This document shows, one piece after another, positions 1 through 5,962 of a DNA stretch of 5,983 nucleotides. Position numbers and translations under genes: made by a program. This DNA is from Dysgonamonadaceae bacterium (GTDB lineage: Bacteria > Bacteroidota > Bacteroidia > Bacteroidales > Azobacteroidaceae). The notes below the pieces were generated by a model. It saw only the letters and a program-made list of their open reading frames with translations. It did not search any database and was not told the DNA's origin. The DNA lies in the NCBI GenBank assembly GCA_031258895.1, contig JAIRMF010000016.1, positions 1 through 5,983 of the forward strand, written 5' to 3'. Numbering within the stretch: the first letter of the stretch is position 1; every line of letters starts with the position of its first letter.

Positions 1-1170
1 GGTGAGCATGTCTTAAATATCAGTAGAAAATGCGTCTTTAAGTGGGACGGAACAAAGTGGATAGACCTCTGTCTTGCGGAAAAAGACCTTGAATCTTTCT
101 CTTTCGGTAATACTGCCTGTTTTTCCACCGGCGTAACGAGCGACGACAACCTTAAATTCACCGCCAAAGCCGACCCGAACGCCGAGGCGTACGAGTTCTT
201 GGCGTCAGGCTCTTCGAAAGGCGTACACAGTGACAACAGCATAACATTCGCCGAAGCAAAAACCGATGTTACCGTCAAATATTACTATCCTACGGATTTC
301 CTTAAGCCGAAGATGATAGACGTTGCGGGTTCCAGCTCATGGAAATATGGTTCTGAAAATAGCTCCACCAATGTTACTATCGCTGATTTTAAGATGGGAG
401 AGACAGAAGTTACACAGGCTCAGTTTGAGTATGTGATGGGAGAAAATCCCTCCGACTTCCGGTGCGGTGGTAACGACAATGCCAAAACCTATGCTAATAA
501 AGGTAATGCGACTTCGGATTTGCCTGTCGAAACCGTTAACTGGTATCATGCTATCGCTTACTGTAACAAGTTAAGTATTCGTGAAGGAAAGCAACCGTGT
601 TATGCCGTCTATGGTATATCAGCTTGGGTAGAGTTAGATTACGGAAACATTCCCACAAGCGATAATTCCGACTGGAATGCCGCCACTTGCGATTTCAGTA
701 AGGATGGCTATCGTCTTCCGACCGAGTCTGAATGGGAATATGCCGCTCGCGGCGGAAAGAATCCAACAACTACTTATCTCTATGCCGGCGCCGGCAGCGG
801 CAATAATGCCGACAACGCTGCTCTTTGCACGGTTGCGTGGTTTAGCGGCAATAACGAAACAAATACCACTTGCAACGGCACAGCCAGCGATATTTACGGC
901 GCAAAGCCCGTAAAAAAGAAAACAGCCAATGATCTTGGCCTTCACGATATGAGCGGGAATGTTTATGAATGGACTTGGAGCGGGAATAGCGACGCCTTTC
1001 CCGCAGCTACACCATCCAATGCAGTGCAGGTTTCGGGTCTTAATCGCGTCTATCGCGGCGGCAACTGGAACGTTAACGAGTCCTCCTGCCGCGTCTCGTA
1101 TGGCAGCCACTCCAGCAAGCACTACCGGAACGACAAGATCGGCTTCCGGGTTGCATGTAAAGGGGATTAA
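1..1170 (+). CDS. FGE-sulfatase / C-type-lectin-fold protein, 5'-truncated; candidate DGR target
   Basis: The frame is open from base 1, so the window holds the last 389 residues and the true start lies upstream. An internal TTG at 199 is not a credible start because the same frame continues before it. Residues 1-120 are beta-rich and low in recognisable motifs; there is a WDGTKW segment near residue 20 of the kind seen in surface or fibre-like proteins. From about residue 120 to the end the FGE/SUMF1 family signature is clear: MGETEVTQ (132-139), LPVETVNWYHA (from 174), YRLPTESEWEYAARGG (237-252), LGLHDMSGNVYEW (312-324), RGGNW (352-356) and IGFRVA near the end. In true FGEs the RGG is followed by two catalytic cysteines. 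Here the first is Val358 and only Cys363 remains, so sulfatase activation is unlikely. Non-catalytic relatives of this fold are common ligand-binding and DGR-diversified proteins. I infer a secreted or surface binding protein, but the signal peptide cannot be seen. The stop is followed by a strong terminator hairpin. Confidence 0.85.
   Translation, partial: GEHVLNISRKCVFKWDGTKWIDLCLAEKDLESFSFGNTACFSTGVTSDDNLKFTAKADPNAEAYEFLASGSSKGVHSDNSITFAEAKTDVTVKYYYPTDFLKPKMIDVAGSSSWKYGSENSSTNVTIADFKMGETEVTQAQFEYVMGENPSDFRCGGNDNAKTYANKGNATSDLPVETVNWYHAIAYCNKLSIREGKQPCYAVYGISAWVELDYGNIPTSDNSDWNAATCDFSKDGYRLPTESEWEYAARGGKNPTTTYLYAGAGSGNNADNAALCTVAWFSGNNETNTTCNGTASDIYGAKPVKKKTANDLGLHDMSGNVYEWTWSGNSDAFPAATPSNAVQVSGLNRVYRGGNWNVNESSCRVSYGSHSSKHYRNDKIGFRVACKGD
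1045..1152 (+). other. Putative DGR variable region at the 3' end of the FGE-fold gene
   Basis: This stretch encodes the last beta-hairpin and loop region of the C-type-lectin fold, where DGR variable regions of FGE-like proteins such as Treponema denticola TvpA lie. Fixed framework codons (RVYRGG, W356, CRV 363-365, IGFR near the end) alternate with clusters of NNC/NNT codons. These encode Asn, Ser, His, Tyr, Asp and Val, as expected when AAC/AAT codons in a template repeat are mutated at adenines. Of the 35 codons from 1045 to 1149, 25 end in C and none in A. In the 35 codons from 391 to 495 of the same gene, 9 end in C and 7 in A. A GC-rich segment at about 1138-1149 could serve as the site where mutagenic homing initiates. 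Neither a template repeat nor a reverse transcriptase is present in this window, so this is an inference from composition and fold. Confidence 0.55.
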
Positions 1171-1200
1171 AAAAAATTCGTTTTATCATTGGTTTATAAT

Positions 1201-1235
1201 GAAAGGGCGGCTGTCTTTGGACAGTCGCCCTTTTC
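1201..1235. terminator. Bidirectional intrinsic terminator between convergent genes
   Basis: An 11-bp stem (1205-1215 pairing with 1220-1230, one G-U pair) closes a 4-nt TTTG loop. It is extended by A/T pairs into a T-run on the plus strand (1231-1234) and a shorter T-run on the minus strand. It lies 34 nt past the stop of the FGE-fold gene and about 35 nt past the stop of the convergent htrA, so it can end both transcripts. A hairpin just downstream of a variable region can also be a DGR cruciform element, but the T-runs and convergent layout favour a terminator. Confidence 0.85.
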
Positions 1236-1269
1236 GTTATCGAAGAAAGAGACTTACTTGTCGTCCCAC

Positions 1270-2826
1270 TTATTCGTATGTGCTCAAGTCGATGGCGATG
1301 TATTGCACACGTCTTTCGCCCGGATAAAGCCCCTTTATGAAGAGACCGCGTTCGTCCGGCGCTTCTTTTAACAGTGTTTCGACGGTCTGGTAAAGGTCGC
1401 TCTCGGTGGTTATGCGGGTTTCGTTTGCCGTGAGTATGATGAAACCGCCCTTTATGCCGGCTTCCTTCAGTTTACCGTTTTTAAGGTTTGCTACTTCTAT
1501 CCCGAAATTGATACCAAGCTGTATTTTTTTCTCACGGCTCAGCGCCTTGAACGTAGCGCCGAGTATGTCTGAAGGCGACCGGTACTTTATCGCTTCGGTA
1601 GTACCCTGATCGTTGGTGAGTTCAACGGTATACTGTTTGGTCGATTTACCGCGCCTTACCCGTACCTCTACCTTATCGCCCGGGCTGTGACGCCTGAGTT
1701 GCGCTTTCAATTCCCCGAGATTCTTTATCTTGCTGCTGTTGACGTCGGTTATAACGTCGCCTACCTGGATACCTGCCTTCTGAGCCGGACTGTTTGACGA
1801 GGAAAAACTTTTGATATAAACGCCGCCTTCCGTTTCCTTCAGCTTTTCATATATCTGCGGGTTGTCCTGTCCGTCCATCTCCTGCATCGACAAATCACGT
1901 GTTTCAATACCAAGTATGGCGCGCTGGACGACGCCGTATTCCCTTATGTCCGAGACAACTTTCTTTGCTATGTTGATAGGTATGGCGAATGAATATCCGA
2001 TGTAACTTCCGGTTTCGGATACCAGCGCCGCATTGATACCTACAAGTTCTCCTCGTGTATTTACCAAAGCTCCGCCGCTGTTACCTGGATTGACTGCAGC
2101 GTCGGTCTGGATGTATGATTCTATCTTTTCCTGCTGCATATTCAATCTGCTGCGGCTGTAATTTGTTGTGAGGTCTCCCCTGCCCACTGCGCTGACAATA
2201 CCCGCAGTAACGGTCGATGTAAGGTTGAGGGGATTACCGACGGCAAGCACCCATTGTCCGACTTTCAGGTTATCCGAGTCACCGAACGGAAGGACATGCA
2301 GCATTTTACCGTCTACCTTAAGCAGGGCGATATCGGTAGCGGCGTCACTGCCGACGAGCTTGGCTTTGAAAGTTTTGTTGTCGTTGGTCGTTACCTCTAT
2401 TTCATCGGCGCCGTCTATCACGTGGTTATTGGTGATGATATATCCGTCGTCGGAGATTATCACGCCGGAGCCGAATCCGACACGCTGACTGTTAGGGATG
2501 ATTCCGCCGCCACCGAAAGGCCCGAAGAAGAATTCGAACGGATCGATGTATTGTCGTCCCCTGTTGTTTTGTGCAGGTTTCACGATGGATTTGATATGCA
2601 CTACGGCATTTACGCTTTGTTCCGCAGCGAAGGTAAAATCCGTATTTTCGGCGGCCTCGGCGTATGCGGCGAGTTTGAGGTTTGTCCGGTCGAATCCTGT
2701 TGTATTGTTGGCCGGTGTTTGTGCCGTACTTCGTACACTGTTCATGTGCGAGTATGTGATGGTGGTTACGAGCGCACTTAGGAAGCTGACAAGCGCGAAG
2801 CTGATAATTAATTTCCAAGTTTTCAT
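1270..2826 (-). CDS. htrA: HtrA/DegP-family periplasmic serine endoprotease with two PDZ domains
   Basis: The 518-residue product is a complete Do-type protease, which degrades or refolds damaged proteins in the cell envelope. Residues about 5-25 are a hydrophobic signal peptide or signal anchor without a lipobox. A linker and a Phe/Gly-rich LA-type loop (DPFEFFFGPFGGGG, 95-108) precede and enter the trypsin-like domain. The catalytic triad is intact: His135 in TNNHV, Asp165 in ATDIALLK, Ser250 in NPGNSGGAL. PDZ1 spans about 305-405, with GGVYIKSF and a following AGIQVGDVI segment. A shorter second PDZ-like region covers about 425-518, with AGIKGGFIIL. Length matches Bacteroidota HtrA proteins and is slightly longer than E. 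coli DegP. ATG at 2826 is chosen because it directly precedes the signal sequence; the leader is AT-rich without a Shine-Dalgarno, as is usual in this phylum. No partner gene overlaps it. Third codon positions favour C and A, opposite to the upstream rhamnosidase gene on the same strand. Confidence 0.97.
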   Translation of the reverse strand: MKTWKLIISFALVSFLSALVTTITYSHMNSVRSTAQTPANNTTGFDRTNLKLAAYAEAAENTDFTFAAEQSVNAVVHIKSIVKPAQNNRGRQYIDPFEFFFGPFGGGGIIPNSQRVGFGSGVIISDDGYIITNNHVIDGADEIEVTTNDNKTFKAKLVGSDAATDIALLKVDGKMLHVLPFGDSDNLKVGQWVLAVGNPLNLTSTVTAGIVSAVGRGDLTTNYSRSRLNMQQEKIESYIQTDAAVNPGNSGGALVNTRGELVGINAALVSETGSYIGYSFAIPINIAKKVVSDIREYGVVQRAILGIETRDLSMQEMDGQDNPQIYEKLKETEGGVYIKSFSSSNSPAQKAGIQVGDVITDVNSSKIKNLGELKAQLRRHSPGDKVEVRVRRGKSTKQYTVELTNDQGTTEAIKYRSPSDILGATFKALSREKKIQLGINFGIEVANLKNGKLKEAGIKGGFIILTANETRITTESDLYQTVETLLKEAPDERGLFIKGLYPGERRVQYIAIDLSTYE

Positions 2827-2876
2827 AATTCGTTTTGTAATGTTTTAAGTTATGATTTATATGTTTGAATTCAGTA

Positions 2877-2895
2877 CTGACCGTTTGCCGGTCGG
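2877..2895 (-). other. Small hairpin in the htrA leader region
   Basis: GACCG (2879-2883) and CGGTC (2889-2893) form a perfect 5-bp stem around a 5-nt loop. One wobble (2878/2894) and one further pair (2877/2895) extend it when read as RNA. It lies about 50 nt upstream of the htrA start codon. It could be a leader structure or an operator, or could be chance. Confidence 0.25.
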
Positions 2896-2903
2896 TGTTG
2901 CGT

Positions 2904-2921
2904 GTACAAAAAACGTACAAA
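2904..2921. repeat. Direct repeat GTACAAA x2 with 11-bp period upstream of htrA
   Basis: GTACAAA occurs at 2904-2910 and again at 2915-2921, exactly 11 bp apart, about one helical turn. On the htrA sense strand each reads TTTGTAC. Same-face spacing is typical of regulator half-sites. The segment also contains TACGTTTT, one base off the Bacteroidota -7 consensus TAnnTTTG, but without a good -33 element. The function is unproven. Confidence 0.3.
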
Positions 2922-2984
2922 TCACGGTTGTGTTATGTTTTTATGGTTATTTAACTTCGGTAAGAATCTTAGCGGGGCGGTTTA

Positions 2985-2997
2985 TGTCATTATGACA
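2985..2997. promoter_or_regulatory. Perfect 13-bp palindrome, candidate operator
   Basis: TGTCAT-T-ATGACA is a perfect inverted repeat with a single central base, immediately followed by the 8-bp palindrome GCGGCCGC (2998-3005). It lies about 160 bp upstream of the htrA start and overlaps the -10 part of the candidate ECF-type promoter. A dimeric regulator site is plausible; I do not recognise the regulator. Confidence 0.35.
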
Positions 2998-3019
2998 GCG
3001 GCCGCAGGGTTAAGTTTCC
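2994..3019 (-). promoter_or_regulatory. Candidate ECF-sigma-type promoter for htrA
   Basis: Read on the minus strand, GGAAAC (3014-3019) is followed after 16 bp by TGTC (2994-2997). This resembles the ECF sigma pattern of an AAC-containing -35 box and a GTC-type -10 box. In E. coli the homologous degP is controlled by the ECF factor sigma-E, so the placement is sensible. The match is short and could be chance. Transcription from here would leave a leader of roughly 160 nt. Confidence 0.25.
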
Positions 3020-3042
3020 GTTCTAAAAAGAACAGAATTAAC
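3009..3042 (-). terminator. Imperfect hairpin downstream of the rhamnosidase gene
   Basis: GTTAA (3009-3013) pairs with TTAAC (3038-3042), and after a 2-nt bulge 3016-3024 pairs with 3029-3037 around an AAAA (plus strand) loop. The one mismatch on the plus strand becomes a G-U pair in the minus-strand RNA, so the structure favours the rhamnosidase transcript. It begins 21 nt after that stop codon. There is no U-tract after the stem, so it is at best a weak or atypical terminator. Confidence 0.35.
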
Positions 3043-3063
3043 GGCGGAAAATATCCCCGTAAA

Positions 3064-5820
3064 TCACAAACTTAAATCGAAAACGTAACGACCGGCCCCA
3101 ACAGTGATAACTGTACGGTCGCCAATCTCCCGAACAGTGTGAACGCCGCGCGAGGAAGAAAGCGGAACTCCCGACTCCATAACGCCGGATGACAAAGAAG
3201 GTAATGTAATAACGCCGTCAAGCCCGACGGGAATCTCAATGCAATAGCTGACACGAGAAGAATCCCGACGCCAACCGCTCCTAACCATTCCGTACGGCGT
3301 ATCAACCCCGCCATCAACAAAAGTAAGGCGGGAAACAAGATGGGGAGTGACCATAACACGGCGATCCGAAGCCGCAAACTCAATACCCGACAGGCCCTTC
3401 AAAAACCACGCGGAAATGCCGGCGTAACTCGTGTGCGTAAACGCCGTATTCGAGTTCGCAATCTCCCAGGTCTCCGGAAATACATTACAACCGCTCTCGA
3501 TAAAATACCCATAACCCGGATAAGTCCTCCGGGAAAGGACACTATCCAACAGCTCATAGAAACCATCGTACCGAAGAATCGTTTTGTAAAACGGATAACG
3601 CCCAAAACTCCCAACATTAATGTACGGATGAGCCCCACTCAAGTCGTCAGCCAAATGACCCAAAACGCCGGCAACAAGAGAATCGGGAACAAGACCGGCA
3701 TAAAGAGCGCAGGTCGTCCGAACCTGGTCGCCGTTGAGATAAATACCACTGCGAGGATCGTAATAAATGTCGTGAAGCGAACGCCGTAAAGTGTCAAGAC
3801 GGTCACAATAAACCGCAGTATCAACACCAAGCCCGCCGCACGACACAATGTCAAGGTAATGACGCAAAGAAATCGCATACACACAATTGTTAAAGAATAA
3901 AGCCTCCTCACTCTCCCCGTACTCAAACACAGGACCGGGCGCAACCCAATCACCAAGGAAATAACCGTGCCGACCGTACCGCGTGAGAACCCCATCTCTG
4001 ACGTGAGACGACAAAAACTCCAGCCAACGACGACCCACAGCCTCCGCAGAACGCAAAACCGTCGTGTCACCGTACTTGCGAAAGTGCTCAAGAGCAATAT
4101 TCATCCCCGCAGTACCGTTAAGAACGCAGCCGTACATAATACTTATCTGGGGCGCAACATTATTAATGAAGCCATCCGAACGCTGAACGTCCGCCCAATC
4201 ACGAAGATTCTTGACATAATACGCACCCGACTCGAAGCACGGCAAACCAAGGCCCCAGGTCGTCTGATAAGCCCCCTCAGGCCCGTAACCAAGCCGCTCA
4301 CGGTTCGGACAGTCGACGATAACGCCCTCAGTGTGGCACATCTCAAATGTACTAAGGTCGGCCTCGAAAATCCTGTTGTATAAAGTGTCCGAACACGAAA
4401 ACACAGCCGTCCGACAGGGTGCGCTGGAAATCGCATAACCCGTTACATCACACAAATCAGGTGCGCTACGCAAACCCCTGAAATGAATGTACCGGCCGGA
4501 AAAATAATTGAAACGGTTGCGAAACACCTCGCCATCCTCACCACGAGCTATGTAAACCTGACCCTGCCGGTGATCCTCAACCGTCTCGTCGCCAACACGA
4601 CCGGAAGGATGCAGATCCTGACCATTATGCGTTGCGTACGTCTTCTCCGAAACTGAAATCCAGACAGTGTCCCCCCACCGCAAACCACGAAACTTAGCCT
4701 CAAGATAACCCGTGAAATGTTCCCCCATATCAACACGAAAAAACCCCGGAACTGTGTCAGTCACCGACTTGGCAGCGATAGCCCTCCTGATTGTAGATTG
4801 GTCCGTCAACTGAGAAGAAAGAATAACCGGCCCGCCATCCCCCCGCAAAGGGCTGACAACATCCGCATTAACCCAACCGCCGTCGTCAAAGCTCAGACCG
4901 TTCCATTCCTCCGTATAAGCCCTCCCGTCAACCTGCTCGCCTCCCATATCCATGAACCTGTATCCGCCTGTATAACCACTGTAACTCTCCGCACATTTCC
5001 ACGTACTGTCGGTAACAAACGAAAACGCCCCGCCACCGTCCGTATCACCGCTCACCCTAATCAGTAAAGCCTGATTAACCAACGGAGCAAAATAATTGTT
5101 CCGCGTCCAGCCGGCGCCATACCACACAGCAATGACGTTCCTGCCCTCACTCAAAAGAGGCGCAATGTCATACGTGACGTACAACACTCGCCTGTCGTTC
5201 CGAGAAACAGCAGGGGCAAGTACACGACAATCAGCCTTCCTGCCGTTAACGTAAAGCTCGTGGTACCCCTGAGAGGCAACAAAAGCAAATGCCGTACCCG
5301 GCTTCCGCTCAATATTAACCTCCTTGCGAAACCAAATATGCCTCTCCGGCGCCGCCGTAGGATGCTTTATCCATTGCCCATCCCAATCCGCCTCATCAAG
5401 CAGCCCAACAGAAAAACGCCCGGTACGACTCCAGGCCGAAACCCGTCCGTCCATGTCCCAAACCTGTACCTTCCAGTAATAATTACCGCCGGATCTGAGT
5501 GTGTCACCTGAAAATGCAACCAAATGAGACCGGTCGGAATCGACCCGCCCACTGTCCCAAATATCAGCATGGTTCTTTCTAAGGCTCTCATCCGAGGTGG
5601 CGACAAGGATCCTGTACGCAGTCTGTCTCTGTCCCCTGATAAGTTTCCCGTTACTGACCTTCCACGAAAATCGAGGCCTCCCGGCGTCGATCCCAAGAGG
5701 GTCGGTCAGATATTCACAGGTAAGGTCGTATACCGTAATAGCGTGTTCCGTACAAGAACAAAATATAAAAAACGCGAACGCCAAGTGCAGTGCAATGCTA
5801 TCGTATCTTCTAAATATCAT
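3064..5820 (-). CDS. GH78 alpha-L-rhamnosidase, predicted lipoprotein
   Basis: The 918-residue enzyme is predicted to remove terminal alpha-L-rhamnose from plant or microbial glycans by inversion. Residues 1-23 form a hydrophobic leader ending in FCSC; Cys23 is a plausible but atypical lipidation site. An N-terminal beta-sandwich (about 30-138) contains the characteristic CEYLTDPLGID and PRFSW segments. The rhamnosidase N domain follows at about 155-325, the concanavalin-like domain at about 340-460, the (alpha/alpha)6 catalytic barrel at about 465-815, and a C-terminal beta-sandwich to the end. The catalytic-site signature DCPNRERLGYGPEG is at 503-516. By spacing, Asp503, Glu508 and Glu515 match Asp567, Glu572 and Asp579 of Bacillus GL1 RhaB, and Glu783 in NVFPETWE matches its Glu841. 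The Asp-to-Glu change at 515 is notable. The substrate cannot be told; no SusC/SusD or other glycan genes are in the window. Codons strongly favour G/T at position three. ATG 5820 is supported by the leader and by the promoter 14 bp upstream. Confidence 0.95.
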   Translation of the reverse strand: MIFRRYDSIALHLAFAFFIFCSCTEHAITVYDLTCEYLTDPLGIDAGRPRFSWKVSNGKLIRGQRQTAYRILVATSDESLRKNHADIWDSGRVDSDRSHLVAFSGDTLRSGGNYYWKVQVWDMDGRVSAWSRTGRFSVGLLDEADWDGQWIKHPTAAPERHIWFRKEVNIERKPGTAFAFVASQGYHELYVNGRKADCRVLAPAVSRNDRRVLYVTYDIAPLLSEGRNVIAVWYGAGWTRNNYFAPLVNQALLIRVSGDTDGGGAFSFVTDSTWKCAESYSGYTGGYRFMDMGGEQVDGRAYTEEWNGLSFDDGGWVNADVVSPLRGDGGPVILSSQLTDQSTIRRAIAAKSVTDTVPGFFRVDMGEHFTGYLEAKFRGLRWGDTVWISVSEKTYATHNGQDLHPSGRVGDETVEDHRQGQVYIARGEDGEVFRNRFNYFSGRYIHFRGLRSAPDLCDVTGYAISSAPCRTAVFSCSDTLYNRIFEADLSTFEMCHTEGVIVDCPNRERLGYGPEGAYQTTWGLGLPCFESGAYYVKNLRDWADVQRSDGFINNVAPQISIMYGCVLNGTAGMNIALEHFRKYGDTTVLRSAEAVGRRWLEFLSSHVRDGVLTRYGRHGYFLGDWVAPGPVFEYGESEEALFFNNCVYAISLRHYLDIVSCGGLGVDTAVYCDRLDTLRRSLHDIYYDPRSGIYLNGDQVRTTCALYAGLVPDSLVAGVLGHLADDLSGAHPYINVGSFGRYPFYKTILRYDGFYELLDSVLSRRTYPGYGYFIESGCNVFPETWEIANSNTAFTHTSYAGISAWFLKGLSGIEFAASDRRVMVTPHLVSRLTFVDGGVDTPYGMVRSGWRRDSSRVSYCIEIPVGLDGVITLPSLSSGVMESGVPLSSSRGVHTVREIGDRTVITVGAGRYVFDLSL

Positions 5821-5834
5821 AACAAGATTTTTTA

Positions 5835-5866
5835 CAAAGGTAGTAATAATTTATCCCTCCGTGAAA
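5835..5866 (-). promoter_or_regulatory. Bacteroidota-type promoter of the rhamnosidase gene
   Basis: On the minus strand TACCTTTG (5835-5842) matches the Bacteroidota primary-sigma -7 consensus TAnnTTTG exactly. A -33-like TTTC (5863-5866; consensus TTTG/TTG) lies upstream with a 20-bp spacer. The box ends 14 nt before the ATG, so transcription would start within about 5-10 nt of the start codon, giving a very short leader without room for a ribosome binding site. Confidence 0.65.
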
Positions 5867-5886
5867 CTAAAAACACCCCCGTAAAA

Positions 5887-5898
5887 CAGGAAATCCTG
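5887..5898. promoter_or_regulatory. 12-bp inverted repeat upstream of the rhamnosidase promoter
   Basis: CAGGA-AA-TCCTG is a perfect inverted repeat ending 20 bp upstream of the -33-like box, i.e. centred roughly 55-60 bp before the likely transcription start. That is a usual place for an activator site. The regulator is unknown, and a 10-base match in arms this short could be chance. Confidence 0.3.
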
Positions 5899-5944
5899 AG
5901 AATTACAATATTTTTTTCACTGCAATTATTCGGTATATACCCCT

Positions 5945-5962
5945 CCAAATTACTTAAATTGG
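5945..5962. promoter_or_regulatory. Imperfect 18-bp inverted repeat
   Basis: CCAAATTA and TAAATTGG flank a 2-bp centre and pair at seven of eight positions. It is about 125 bp upstream of the rhamnosidase start and near the window edge, so it may equally belong to a neighbouring gene outside. The rest of 5899-5983 shows no gene or recognisable element. Confidence 0.2.

Noticed and set aside
634..1122. 162-residue open frame antisense to the FGE-fold gene
   Set aside because: It lies wholly inside a well-supported coding domain and shows no family motif of its own; it is a by-product of the sense codon composition.
199..1170. A start codon (TTG at 199) for the FGE-fold gene
   Set aside because: The same frame is open back to base 1 with protein-like sequence and no break, and no promoter or ribosome binding site precedes 199. 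The gene is better read as truncated by the window edge.
2254..2920. Several open frames of 106-175 residues overlapping the 5' half of htrA on both strands
   Set aside because: htrA is confirmed by its catalytic triad and PDZ domains. The overlapping frames are low-complexity or Arg/Thr-rich translations with no recognisable domain.
2961..2971. Palindrome TAAGAATCTTA in the htrA-rhamnosidase spacer
   Set aside because: An 11-bp AT-rich palindrome is easily expected by chance and is not aligned with any promoter element.
2827..3063. A dif-type recombination site at the skew change
   Set aside because: The palindrome at 2985-2997 is too short and lacks the two 11-bp arms and central spacer of known dif sites, so no dif call is made.
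3340..4383. Long antisense open frames within the rhamnosidase gene
   Set aside because: The strong G/T third-position bias of the sense gene removes stop codons from antisense frames. The translated products are Arg/Thr/Pro-rich with no domains.
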